Part shown: positions 14,201 to 25,988 of the stretch, piece after piece
Layout: the number at the start of each line of letters is the position of its first letter
Numbering within the stretch: the first letter of the stretch is position 1
Source: Sarcocystis neurona
Lineage: Eukaryota; Apicomplexa; Conoidasida; Eucoccidiorida; Sarcocystidae
Length of the DNA: 64,000 nucleotides
Assembly: GCA_000727475.1 (NCBI GenBank)
Contig: KL647304.1
Coordinates: 908,272 to 972,271 of the forward strand
Direction: 5' to 3'
Translations under genes and position numbers: made by a program
The notes under the pieces: model-generated
What the model saw: the letters and a program-made list of their open reading frames with translations, nothing else
Told to the model about the DNA's origin: nothing
Database searches by the model: none

Positions 14201-16660
14201 TGCGGGTCAAGCTTTCTGTACGATTGCGGCCACGCGAAACTCCTGCACCGTCTCCTGCTGAACCGCGGGGACCCCCTGGAGATGCCTCTTTATCAGCACC
14301 AATTAGAAGCGAACCTCTTTGTCGAAGACTGTTGTAGCTACTGTGTGTTGGAGTCGTTTGTGCATTGTCCTCAGAAGCGGAACGACACGCATCCATGCTG
14401 TGACTCTTCTTCGCCAGTAGGCCAGATATACTGCAGTTAATACCTACACGACCGAGAGCCTTCATGTCCTTAGAAGCCTCCTCGTGCTGTGGCTGGCCAT
14501 AGCCTTGTCCAGCTACGCAGGAGCCAGGTCTACACTCAGCAGAGGAAGAGGACGAATTTCCGAAATCTCCCAGCCTCGCGCCTGACGGAGATGAACGGAC
14601 GTGCGAAGGCGTAGACATCACACTCTGTGTAGTCGAGAGTATGCGGGAATGACTGGGGTGATTACCTGGTTGATTTGACAGCGCGCTGTATTGTCGAGTG
14701 TCGCGACCTGCGGTTCTTGCCGAGCTGGGGCCGGTGCAGGCTCCCTCACGTTCTGCATATGTTTGACCCTGCTGACCTGTCCCGCAAGACATCAGCAGTG
14801 TGTATAAGATATTTTGGGCAGCTGGATGTACCCCTCCACCGAAACCAGTTGAAGGTGACTCTCCTCGTTGAAGTTCACAGGGATCTGGGCGACCAGTGGC
14901 ACATATTCCAGCAGCTGAAGTAGCAGCGGTAGCAGCAGTAGGTGCGTTGCTTGAACGAAGCAGGGCACTGAGATTCTCCGCAGAAGCAGCTGAAAGATCT
15001 CTCTCGCTGGGTCCTGTGGAAACAGGAAAATTGCAGGGTACCACAGGAGCTGCGGAGGGCGTGGTAAGAGATATCAGGGTTCGTAAGGTCTGCAAAATAA
15101 CGTCAGGAGACGAGGTCGAAGACACTGGGCGAGAGGAAGCGTCAACTCGGAGGCCAGTTGGTAACGCTTCCGGCGAAGAACAGAGTAACGGGGCGAAGGA
15201 AGCCAGGGTCGGCTCTGCTCGGTGATGCGGTGCACCACCTGCAGACTGAAAAGCAGCCGAAGGCGCAGAATTGTCATTTCCGCCGGCGACGCAGTGGGGT
15301 CGCAACGAACCTCGATCAGGAGAGGGAGACCTGCAGCTTCTTGCGCTTTGAAATGCCGTACGGAGATGCAGCACGTCACGAGGGTTCTGCAAACATAGAA
15401 GGGCACCAATTTAATGAAAGGTTACACGGTTCGCCAATGCTCAGTGCACAGGGGAAATAGCGACGGCTAATGGGTACTGGCGCGCGACGCTGAAATATAG
15501 AGTCTCGCACTGTTGCATGTGAGGGTAAAGCATTAGTCACGGCGGTGAGCGCCGGAGTACATAGAAGCGGGAACGAGACAATCATTTCAGCAGTGCGAAG
15601 ACTACTTCTTTTCAACATCGACTCGACACGAGCAGCATTGCTGCCTCATTGGGCTGAAGTGAATCGGTCAACGGCGATGTGGGTTTCCGAGCAGCATGAG
15701 TCTAGAATGTGTTTGTGACTGTATACACGTGATAGGGCAGCGTGGTATCTCATTTACAACGAACATATATGAATCAGCCCTAACGTGTAAAAAATGCGTG
15801 TGTCTTACACTCGGCAGATGAGAATTTGTTTCTACAGGTTGAGCAGGATTTTTGGTGTCGTCAGCATGTCTCGCTTTTGGAGTGGTCTCGTAGTGGCTGA
15901 TGCCCTGAGCTGTTGGTGCCCAGCTTCCTTGTTGTGAGTCCGCTCTTAGACGGAGAAAATCGCCTCCTTCTATTATTTGTCCTTCGCGGTAGGGAGACTC
16001 CTGCGGTCTCTCTTCGTCGTTTGCGGGATACAAAGATGCGCCTTGGCGACTTTCGCACCCAGCAGACAGGGCGTGCCGTTGTCGTAGGAAGTCAACAAGG
16101 CGGTCATGGTGAAGAGATGGGGACGCTTGGGGGAACGAGGAATGTGTGCCTTCAGCGGGTGTCTTTTCGTTCCTTCCTGAATTCACATTCTTCATTACTT
16201 TTAGCGCGTTCTGTGCCAAGGTGACTAGCTCAGCTTGACGGTCACCCGTTTGCAGCGCCAAATCGGTGGCTTCTTGCAGGACATTGGCGAGAGACCGCGA
16301 CCCCTGGCTGGCGTCCCGAAGAGACTGCATAAGTGCAAATTGCTGCTTTGCCATGTCTGCATCGTCAGCGACGTGTCTAGGTGCAGAAGGAAAAGCGCCT
16401 TTATAGGGGGAGGTCGTCGTCTTCGGCGTGGCCACGCTCCGTTCCACACCCTTACCGCATTCTGCATTCGACAAAGACGTTCTGGCGGTGGAGGAAGAAC
16501 GGTGACTAGCTGCATTCCGCGTAGCTGGCGATAGAAAGGAGCCAGGAAAGAATGAGCTAGGGGATGTTTCATTCTGAGGTGTACAAACTATGAGTTCCTT
16601 GTCGCGCCGGAGACAGCGGCGCTTCGAAGCGCGCGGAATGGTACTCTCCGGAGTTTCCAT
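5262..16660 (-). CDS. Giant AP2-domain protein, putative ApiAP2 transcription factor (2 exons)
   Basis: Exon 1 is 16660-15809: ATG opens METPESTIPRASKRR and it stops in phase 0 at an AGT|GTAAGA donor. Exon 2 is 15386-5262: it follows a TTTGCAG acceptor and ends at TGA. Together they encode about 3,658 residues. The only recognisable domain is one AP2 domain at about residues 746-808. The rest is Ala/Ser/Gln/Gly-rich low complexity with a few hydrophobic helical islands, for example around plus positions 6590-6840, 9990-10170 and 11520-11700. ApiAP2 proteins are the main sequence-specific transcription factors of apicomplexans and act in the nucleus; DNA binding here is inferred from the domain. 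The octapeptide ETRCSLLQ occurs twice. Long frames on the plus strand, such as 8005-8892, are antisense shadows. A further 3' exon cannot be excluded. The domain call is firm; the target genes are unknown. Confidence 0.88.
13830..14003 (-). other. AP2 DNA-binding domain in the giant ORF
   Basis: The translated segment begins KPDVTLGGNRPHYHV. It continues with W-R-V-R-Y-Y, a GKRKMRTYSAKFYGY stretch and an A-x-x-M-A-x-x-F helix. This is the apicomplexan AP2 pattern: three strands with a conserved Trp and Arg, then an amphipathic helix. It is the least repetitive part of exon 2 and the basis for the family call. Confidence 0.88.
15387..15808 (-). other. Intron of the AP2 gene
   Basis: This 422-base intron runs from the GTAAGA donor to the TTCTATGTTTGCAG acceptor, read on the minus strand. 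Both flanking exons are in phase 0, which supports the junction. The open frame of exon 1 reads on into the intron and would add about 46 spurious residues if left unspliced. Confidence 0.75.
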
Positions 16661-17528
16661 ATCGAAAGTGAAACGTAGAGTTGGGAAGCTTGGCTAGTCC
16701 GTGGCGACAAGCCTGCCGAAAAAGGATAAGCTTAATTACCGTGAAGTCGACCTAGAATGTTTCAGACTTGCAGCGCGTGAATTACGTGCAAGGCGATACC
16801 AGAGTGTTGTTAATGGCTATCGCTAGTACGGCAACAACACAACAAGTGTCGAGGCTAGCTGGTGCACGAGGCGGTTTCCGCAAAAAGAAGTCTCCTCTCC
16901 CCTACACCGCAGCCTATCCTGACAAATACTTCTTAACCGTAGCAAACAATACGTGCGAAACAGTCCACAGTGTGCGTACTGGTGGCCGCGCAGAAAGCTC
17001 TCCAGCAGGTATACCTATGTTGTACAGATCGAAGCTGATTGCCTGTGTCTTTTTGCTTTCCAGTACTGGGATTTTTTCCGCTTACGGAAGCGTACCGCGC
17101 CACTAGGCACGTGCGTGCTCAATGTCGCGGGGCACTGGCTTCGGCAATAACGATGAGCTTCACGAAATCACGAGAGACAGAGCTCTTTCACGAGTTCTTT
17201 TGAGTGCGCACACGAACGGATCGCCACAATATAACCGAAGCCAGCACCGCAGTGCCTCTCCCAGCAGAGCTTTCAACCATTCCACCCACGGAACGCATCT
17301 GTGCGCCACGACGGTTACTTGCGACTGGAAGACTCGATGAGCGTGGCCCTATAATTCAGTTGCCCGACACGTGCCGGGGAAAACTGAAAATGTCAAAACA
17401 GACAACACAGAAGGCGGTGGATACAGGAGCGTTAGACTGGAGGCAAGTCCGAAGGCGGACGTCATCCCTGAAGATGGAAGAGTTCTTCGCCAAATCAGAA
17501 GCCGCCCCGACCACAAGTCTGCGCTCTC
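16661..17528. promoter_or_regulatory. Intergenic region between divergent genes, likely holding both promoters
   Basis: These 868 bases separate the ATG of the minus-strand AP2 gene from the first candidate ATG of the plus-strand gene that follows. By position they should hold both promoters. I see no clear core element. Another plus-strand frame with some coding character overlaps the right end (about 17345-17629), so the plus gene may start earlier. Confidence 0.35.
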
Positions 17529-20500
17529 ATGCCGTCGAGCGAAGAAGCGCGATTGCGTTACGAGCTGCGGTGCGCGGATGCGCGGAGGAAACGAAGGCAC
17601 CCGTTGTTACACGTCTTTTCCCCAACTGATGCTCAATTGTCTATAAGTCGGGACACCGCAAGGAAAGAAGCACTGCGAGCTGTGTGTGTTGCTCTGAGGA
17701 GAAGAGTTAACTTCTGTGTCGCCGACAGCTGAGCAGATCCTTTAAATTCTCCTACATATATATGATGGGGCGCCAAGCTGGCAGGGCTCAAAAGCCCGAT
17801 GCGGGCATGAAGACACGGCGGGCTATGGGGGGTTCTCTTCAGCCTGACAAAACTGATTCATCTTTTGCAGATTGTTGCGTCCGCTGGAGAGGTTCTCATG
17901 GCCTTTGTTAATCTCCTCGTCACGCGACAGAAATGTCTTCCTTGCTTATTTCAACGTAGACAGACAGTTGATTACGTGTAGCCCTAGTGCTAGTAGTACC
18001 AGTAGTAGTGCTAGTTGTAGTAGCTGTTGCCGTTGCGGACGTAGTGTCGCGCCGGTTGTCGCGCGCAGCTTTGGTCGAGGACAGTGACGCCGTCTGAGCG
18101 CCTTCCAATGCAGAGGTGTCGGAATGATACGATTCGCTTCCTTCTTTCAGATTCACACTGGGAAAGGAGACAACAACACGTCTGAACATAGAAATTAGCG
18201 CTTCTGCTGCAAAAAGGAAGAAAAATCTACTGTGCGAGGCAACGGTTGAGCTGGTGAACTGCCACATAAGCCTGGCGGTCGACGCGGTGGTATCGCATAG
18301 AAGACGCAGTCGGGCGATGAGGCGCGCACAGGGCACCGCAAGACGCGCACTCGTAATGGCAGTGAGTCACTGCGTTGGGTCCTCTCTCAATCTAGCTGCA
18401 AGAACTGCACAGCGAACGAAGCAGCTGCATATTGATCGCTTGCTGCGTCTTCATGTAGTCAGCGCCAAAGAGGCTGTCAGACTTCTGCATCATGGTGGGC
18501 TCCACTAGCGGCACTCGGGCCAATGACAGCAGGCGTGTACCGGTTGAGCCTGCTACGTACGTGTCATTCATAAACGATGCCTTCGTCATAATGTTGCTTA
18601 CTGTTGTGGCGCCGTTGCCGGGGGCACTTTCTCCTCAATTGCCCGGACTTTGAAAGCGCCGGGGGGGCCATCTACAGAGAGCCGCTGCGCGTGCACCGCG
18701 TCAGCTGGCGGTCTCCGCAGCGAAACGGGCTCTGCGTGAATACCTCACGGGATGTGAGGCCTTCTTTACGGACATCTGGAGGCTAGGTGAGAACCGGACG
18801 CCCGCTGACACCAGCGTGCTTTCACGGAAAGGTGTGAACAAATTTACAGCTTTGTCGTGTCCGGCCAAGCGGACGACGTATACTGCCCATCTTGCGGATT
18901 GTTCTCACATCGAGCGTTTGGCAACATGGGTCACTACACAGTGTTATTGGGGCTTGTGCTTCGAAAACGTAGAAACGAAACGAAGTGCTGCAGACGTAGA
19001 GCGCGGTGGGTGTGTGCGTAGAATTTTGCCTACGTGTCACTGTACTCGGTCGTGTTGTACACCAGATGAAGCTCTCCTGCAATGTTAACGACATATGCTT
19101 GCATTTGCACAGCATGGCAGGATCTAGCTGTCACAGAACGCAGCTGGACGCTATCCGCCCCCAGACGGTCAGTGTTACAGAACTGCGTTCACAGATACGA
19201 ACGTCTTTCTTCAGTCTGTCAAAGCGAAGGTATTGTACAGGAGGGTCAACCCGTGGAGGACGCGCAGTGGGAATCAGCGATGCACAGGGCGAAACAATCT
19301 GGACATATGTAAGTAGAAATCAAGACTTACCTCCGCGAAAAGATTGCAGCAGCATCAAGGGAGAGGTGTGTGTGTAACTGCCAGCATAATTGTGCTCACA
19401 AGAACGGGGTACTGCTGCAAGCCGTAACCGTGAGAATTAGTGAGCCGTACACATTTGTGAAAATGCGCTGAATCTGACGATACTGCATAGTAATGATTCA
19501 CGCGACTAAGAGATCAGAATGCCGCCAAAGCTTTGGACATATATCATCTCTGCGATTCGTGTGTTCGAGCTCAAGTTTTCTAGTTTCGTAGACACCTAAT
19601 CATTTTTGACGATATGTGTCGATGCTCTCTCGCGGAGTCTTCTGACTCATCTTTCGTGACCTTTACACCCTGTCTTCATGAGTTCTCCGCGTCTCAGGCG
19701 CGTTAAAGAATGTTTCACAGATAAGTTCTTTCAAATGTCAATTTCCCAACGTGCCACCCCTCCAAGGTTGTCAGTTTTCAGTTATACAGGAGTGCCTGCA
19801 GCCGCAGAAGTGTCACGTGAAACTCCGTAGCTTTTGCTGTCACACGAGCTACCAGCGTCGTCGCCTGCGTAATCGCAGCTCTCCCTCCGGAGCAGGAGCC
19901 GTAGGCCTCCTCCCAGTAGGAAGTGTACTGTTGTGCGCCCGTCGTGATGAAACATTTCGCAAAGCTATCTGGCACAATTGAGGGAAGCATATACTGGCGT
20001 GTAGCTTTCTACGTAGTGCCCACAACAATGCCCTCATGTGCAGGTGGGACTGCGCACTGGAGGGATGCCTTCTGGTAGAAGGTAGTTTGTAGTCAATGAC
20101 ATACGCACTCAGCTAAAGTTAGGTGTCTCCAGAGGCTCCGCACGTTGTCCATAAATTGCTGCCTTTACGTTTGCCCCATACACGAGTTGTCGCTTCCAGG
20201 TATTTTTTGTGTCTACTCGTGCGCTGTTCAGAGACTCTAAGAAATCGCTCACGCGTCTTCATGAATGCACTCTGGGTAAGGTTTTCCCATTCCGGCGAGC
20301 TGCGTTCATACATTGTTCTGTACCAGCGACAACTTAAATGCTCTAAACGACGTGTCCGTGGTTTCAACAGAATACGTAGCTCTCCAGATACTGGGTATAA
20401 GTTTGGCGTACAGGCACAAGTATGTATGCGAATGCTTTTCGAAGGATATTCTTTTTGTTGTCTTCCTTTGCTCCTGTACAGACCGTGTACACGGTCTACG

Positions 20501-22712
20501 GACATACGTAATGTCGACCGTGGATTTCCAGGAGAAAATCCTAGAAGCGCTTTTGGTCCCACTTTATCTGTCTGATAATTTTACTTTATCACTAGACGGT
20601 ACCGGTAAGTGCCTGCAACGACGAGTGTGTACATGTATTCAGATCACCTTTGTAGTCTAAATGAAACAATGACCAGGTCTCTGCTGCACGGGTAACACTT
20701 GTGGTTAAAAGCTCGTGAGCGCCCGTTGCGCTTGCACCGAGTTTTCATACCTCAGGTTGTGGTGCGCTCTCGTGCAAGCCAATGGTGAGTCAGAAAGGGC
20801 TCTACAGAAGGGCATGCAACAACGTGAGAATACAGCGAGGCGTTGTTCCAGGAGATATGCGGTGAATGAACTGGCAGAAGACAAGACGCAGCACGCGTTA
20901 TCCTGAACCTAACAGAAACAGGCAGTCGTTGGAGTAGTACAGTTGGGATAGAATGTCGACCTGTGCCACTTTGACAAGCCAGACGTATTTGGATACTTGC
21001 AAGGCGTCTTCAACTGCACGCTTGTACAGGTAGGGCGTGTCCCAGGCGTCAGTTCGACGTGATAATGCTTCTCTCTTTCTGTAACAAAGCCAACTGCAAT
21101 CGGAAGGGTGCCCCAAAAATGCAGCGCTTTTGTCCATGCCGCATTTACCCTCCACCTACCACCTATTTCGTCCGAATAAACGTGTGTATACGTTTGTTTT
21201 TCTGAGGTGTCCGTGCACGGTGCACTTCACACCGCTTGTCCCCAACGCAGCGCTCAGACAACGTGCTGTCCATGGCTCGCACGGTTACAACACACTGGCT
21301 GACCAATGACTTCTTCGCTTTTCCACACGTTGTTACAGGTCCGTATTATTGGCGAAATGTAGGCAGCGTTTGACGTAGAACAGGCCATTCATCTGGTTCT
21401 GCACATAACTACCCGAACTCTCAATAAACAATACACCTGAGAATTTCGCACCGAGTCAAGGGCGCGGAGCGCCAGTCTTTGTTTGTGTAGCCCGCAGTCT
21501 CCTTGCCTTGCAGGTGTGAGACGGAGATTGACATCCCGCAGAGTGCATCAATGTCGACAACGAGGAGCGAAAAATTGAAGTCGACAAGCTGTGCAATGCG
21601 GTAGAGTAGAAGACCAGAATCTTAGTGGAGTCCTACAACGTTTATTGCTCTTCGGTTTGCGCGTCGGACGTGGCTTGCGGCATGAGATTCTTGAAGGTCA
21701 CCACATCGGACAGACACCGACTATTTGCTAGTCTGCGTGAGTGAGACATTTCAGATAGCTCTACCCGTGTAGCTATACGGGCACCACACTGTTCAGTGAC
21801 ACCGGCGCATTCACCCCGAATCTCGCAAAACACTGCACACGCAGTTGTCCGCGGACGGGCTCTTAATCTGGGCAGTCTTTCTTGCGTTGCGTCTGTTCGC
21901 TGGCATTTGAGGATAGACAACGCCATCTACTGAAACTCCCGCAGCCGGTTCTTATTTCTTTACAAGCAGAGCGCCGCTTTACATCTTGACTACCATCGAG
22001 TTTACTCACGGTTGCTGCCGTAGGCCTGGTCACAAACGTGAAGATTCGTATTTACGCGTCGAGTCACATTCTAGTGAATTCAAAATACAGCGTATCATTG
22101 CAGAGCCTTGCTTCGTGGGCAGTTGTCTGCCAAAAGAGCTGCCAAGCTTTCGAGAGCGGAAGCCCGTAGAGTTTCTGTTGATATCTGCGAACAGCCCGAT
22201 AAAAAAAAAAGAATGCAGAATTCACATAGTTCAATTCTTGAAAATTAGCCTGTCACCTACTGTGCAATTTGAAGAAACGTAACGTGATGCGCTCTGTGTG
22301 CAGTACTCTCTACCTGTAAGATTCGTCAGCTAGTACCAGTTCAGAATACCGGAGTAGTCTTGCATTTAGGGCATGCGCACACCTATGTTGCCCCACGCCA
22401 GCTCAAAAATGTCAAGTTCACAATTGCGCGGCCCCCCGTTACCTGCACGTGACCACACATTGTGAGTTTCTCCTTTAAAAGGTGGGAAACGTATCCTCTG
22501 CAACCTCTGCACAAGTGCACGTACCCGCCGTCATCGGTGTTGCACTACACACACGGAGAGACAGACCTACGAAGCGAGGGTCCTTAAGAGTGATTCTCTC
22601 ATGCTACACCACAGAAAGTTTAGTTTGCACCATACGCAATACGGTTGAAAATTCCGTCAAAGCTGCATTTCGACTGCGGTACAACTTCCTCCTGCCTGTG
22701 TGGTTCGTGTAA
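17529..22712 (+). CDS. Unidentified multi-exon gene, structure partly resolved
   Basis: I do not recognise the family. The best exon is 18151-18494: acceptor TTCTTTCAG, then a helical, basic frame reading FTLGKETTTRLNIEISASAA onward for about 114 residues, with a donor-like GTGGGC. A second pair joins cleanly in phase. One exon ends LTGCEAFFTDIWRL at 18786 (GTGAGA donor) and is followed by 19215-19308, reading CQSEGIVQEGQPVEDAQ (GTAAGT donor). Further candidates are about 20470-20602 (LLVPLYLSDNFTLSLDG, GTAAGT donor), about 21515-21599 and 22024-22282. The last two have two competing open frames, so the 3' end is either TAA near 22282 or an exon ending in RLRYNFLLPVWFV at 22712. An ATG at 17529 opens a 67-residue helical frame but its donor is unclear. 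This may be more than one gene. Confidence 0.4.
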
Positions 22713-23388
22713 CCGAGGTAAGTAGAAGATTGAGAGAAGGACAGCGAGCATCGTCGGATCTTCAAGTGATTCAGCATCGTGGTTCACAGTCTCGAAATCT
22801 TTGGCCTCGGAGATGCCAGCATGCTGATCGAGCCCAACCGAAAGCCAGGAATATACGTGCAATGCCGTCCTGTACCTCAGATTGCGCCTTTCCCCACAGA
22901 AGGGTTGAGAGGTGTAAGGATTATTACGTGGTAGCGCTGAGCGCAAAAGCCTGCGTAGTCGCCCAACATGGCTTGTCTTCGTGCTACACAGGTTGTGCTT
23001 TCTGCTTACGGAAGATATTGATTTTGCCAGTGTGGCAGGCGGCTTGCATCTCTGCAACGTCCTCCGTCTTTAACACTTTCCTTTCCTCGAGTGTACCTGC
23101 TCATCGCTGAAGTACATGTCACAGATACCGAGGGTCCGCTGTAGCACGAAACATAACGAGCCTGCGTACTACTACAGGACAGCATACCTTCATTGCAGTG
23201 CTGAAGGTAGATTGAGCCCCTTTGTATACAACAGGGTGTGGAGCGCAATAGCCATAGTTACATGAATTTATGTAGATGTAAGTGCCTAAATCTGTATATG
23301 CATACATCTACGGGTACCTCGGCATATCTGAATGGGCATTTCCTGACAGGAAGAGGCTGCTCTGTTGAAGGACTCTTCATGCTAAAAA
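22713..23388. other. Intergenic gap before the CEP20-like gene
   Basis: These 676 bases lie between the possible end of the unidentified gene and the CEP20-like ATG. An open frame of 145 codons on the minus strand (22620-23057) has no recognisable feature and no splice partner, and I do not call it. The gap probably holds the promoter of the gene to the right. Confidence 0.35.
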
Positions 23389-25988
23389 ATGTTGCCGGAC
23401 CAAAATCGGGAACTGAAAGGCGTGCTGCGTGAGACGCTGTCCTCGCGCGGCGTCATGGACGCCGTGCGTGCACGCTTGCGTGCAGAAATTTACCACGCCA
23501 TTGAAGATGAGGTGAGAGCTACACGAGCATACAGAGCAGAGAGGACTAAAGCTGACTAAAGAAGGTGAGACGAAGTGGGAGCGACTTTACAAGACGAACA
23601 AACAGAGGAAGTGGGGACGATTACATGAGTAGACTTCAGAATGCGGCGAGGAAACAGACTAAGAAAGAAGAGCGTAGGAGGTGGAATTGGGATTGCATCA
23701 GTTGGTATGAGGCCTTCAAAGCTGAAGTCAACCACACAAGGTGGAAACATAAGAAAGAGGGGACTCCTAATCCCTCAGGCAATACAAATGCGGCATGGAG
23801 TAACTAGAAAAACACACTCATATCGGCCATTCAATCAAAAGAAACGCTGGGGAGAAGATCCGAGGTTGAAGAAAAGCGTGTCGGAGGGGAAAAAAGTAGG
23901 TACATGCAACTCTCTAAGCACCACGAGAGCCACGCTCGTCCAGCTTAGCCCTCACATTAGGCGCGAGGGTGTTGCCACTTTGCTAGGGCTTGGAGGACAA
24001 AAGTTTACGTGTGCATTTACAAAAGCAATGCGAGTGCTGCGGTTTTTTTAACAACTACGTTGGTCTTTGGAGACGTTTCTAATGCCTGTCGACGGTAGCG
24101 CTTCGTCATTGGGGTACACATAAGTCGAAGAAGACAACTCTAGATCCACACAAGAAACAATGACCGAGAATAGAAGATCCTGCAGAAGCTAAGGGAAAAT
24201 AGCTTGGACAGACACCAGGACGCAACAATACAGAAGACACACACTAACCCTACAGGCGAAGAGGCTAGTCAGATTCTACTAAGGGGAAAGAAATGTAGAG
24301 AACGTATAGAACGTTGGCATAGTACAGCAAAACAATCATGTCCGGGGACCGCATGTGCTGCACGAAAGACGGTTCCTCGATGGATGAGGCAGCGCGAATT
24401 TTGCAGGCGACATGTTAGCTTCATTGGCTCGGTTAGCTTATGATATTTTCACCTATTCCCTGGTTTTGCGTGGTCTTTATACTGCCCGTTGACTTAAGCA
24501 GTGTCTCTCCCTTCATTCCTGAACTGTTCTGTGGTTTACTGGCAACGATGTTCTTCAAAAGTCTCTGGTTCGTGTGATGGTCCGTTTGACCATTCGCCTC
24601 GAGGCCATGCTCCACTACCGCATATTTTTTAAAGGGCTTAAACAAATTGGGCTCAACAGAAGCATTTTGTTCAAAGCGGTTCCGTGGCACAATAACCTGT
24701 AGCCACAGAGTCGTCAGTATTGTTTTGTCCTGGTTATGCAGAATCCCCCAGAACCCCCCCCAGCACCGAGTGCCCTCGTCGCGGAACTCATTGCTGAATT
24801 TCTCATTTTCCACCGCTACTACAACACGCTTTCCGTATTTCTCAGCGAGGCAGGCCTGGAGGACCGTGAAGCGCACGACAAATCGTCTTTGGCGAAGCTT
24901 CTCGGGATCCGCCTGAAAAACCTTGAACTGTACGTATTTCAAATCTGTGGTCTTTGTGAACAGAGACCGACCTTGTGGCACTTACGTGCAGAAACGTACA
25001 CGTGTGTATGCAACGAAAATTACTCCAAGAAAGCGAGCAGTTTTACGCTTTCCGCCCATTCTGACCTGCTTAGATGGCTGCCTCACGTGCGTGTTCATAT
25101 TTGTGTGTGTTTATTTGACCCGTACATAGGTACAAGTGTCCATATCCATATATGTAAGCAGAAGCAGAAAGCTCCCGCTTCCCCCTTTGCCTTCTGAGGT
25201 GGACTAAAAATTCATTTTCCGCAGGTGAAAGCCTCGATGGACGGTAGGTCAGTGGAAATATCATCTTGAAGAGACAATGTTTTACCGTGGACGGTGGCTC
25301 TGCCCTAAGCAAATGTATCTGCATTTGCCAGACGTCTGCGGCACCCATCATCTGTCACCACGTCGGCAAAACACTTCTGAAGATCGTGTGTGCACGTGGA
25401 TAGACAAGCATATCTGAAACTCTTTTTGCGGAAAAGTTAGTCACACCTGAAGCGACTATCGGCGCTTACATTCCAAGAATGTAAAGGACAGCTTCTTGAT
25501 AGGTTTATTGCGGAGCACTATATTCGTTTGGGGCGGTGGCACAACCAGTACAGAAATCCTACCATGTCAAAGGCGACTATGTACAAGTATTTTTTCCAGG
25601 AGGACAAGTGCAAATCCACAGATACCTTCAGACTGCACAGTCGAACGTAGGTGCGGGAACACGCGCATACGTTGGCTGTGCCACCACGTGTGTTACACGC
25701 GACAAACAGACCATGCGACTGTGGGTACATGTGCGACTGGTGTCTAATACAGACCTCTATTGTACCAGCTCACCGGCCCGCCCTCCCGTGGAAGAGTGTG
25801 AGCCCTCAAACGACGGCGGTCTCAAGCAAGTATGCAACTATGAATCTAGTTCTTCGAGGTTAAAAGTATACAGACTCTTTTCTGAAACTGGCTGCCTCTT
25901 TGTGCACCACAAATTAGACACTTTTCACTATTCCGAGCTTCTTGCTAAAAGGGATGGTGTCTATTTTTCTCTTCCTTTCAGGGCTTAA
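23389..25988 (+). CDS. FOP/CEP20 (FOR20)-like LisH-domain centriolar protein
   Basis: Exon 1 (23389-23511) starts MLPDQNRELKGVLRETL and ends AEIYHAIEDE at a GTGAGA donor. Exon 2 starts at 24742 after a GGTTATGCAG acceptor and carries the LisH motif, LVAELIAEFLIFHRYYNTL followed by SVFLSEAGL. The order, a short R-A-x-x-R-A-E-hydrophobic helix pair and then LisH, is that of the FOP/CEP20 family. Those proteins dimerise through LisH and act at centrioles and basal bodies; in a coccidian this would suggest basal bodies of flagellated microgametes (inference). Exon 2 ends at 24929 or 24933. A well-supported coding exon at 25441-25646 (QLLDRFIAEHYIRLGRW) joins in phase 0 to the 24933 donor. Possible last pieces are 25803-25829 and a tail ending in TAA at 25988. 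The first two exons are firm; the 3' part is tentative and could belong to another gene. Confidence 0.68.
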
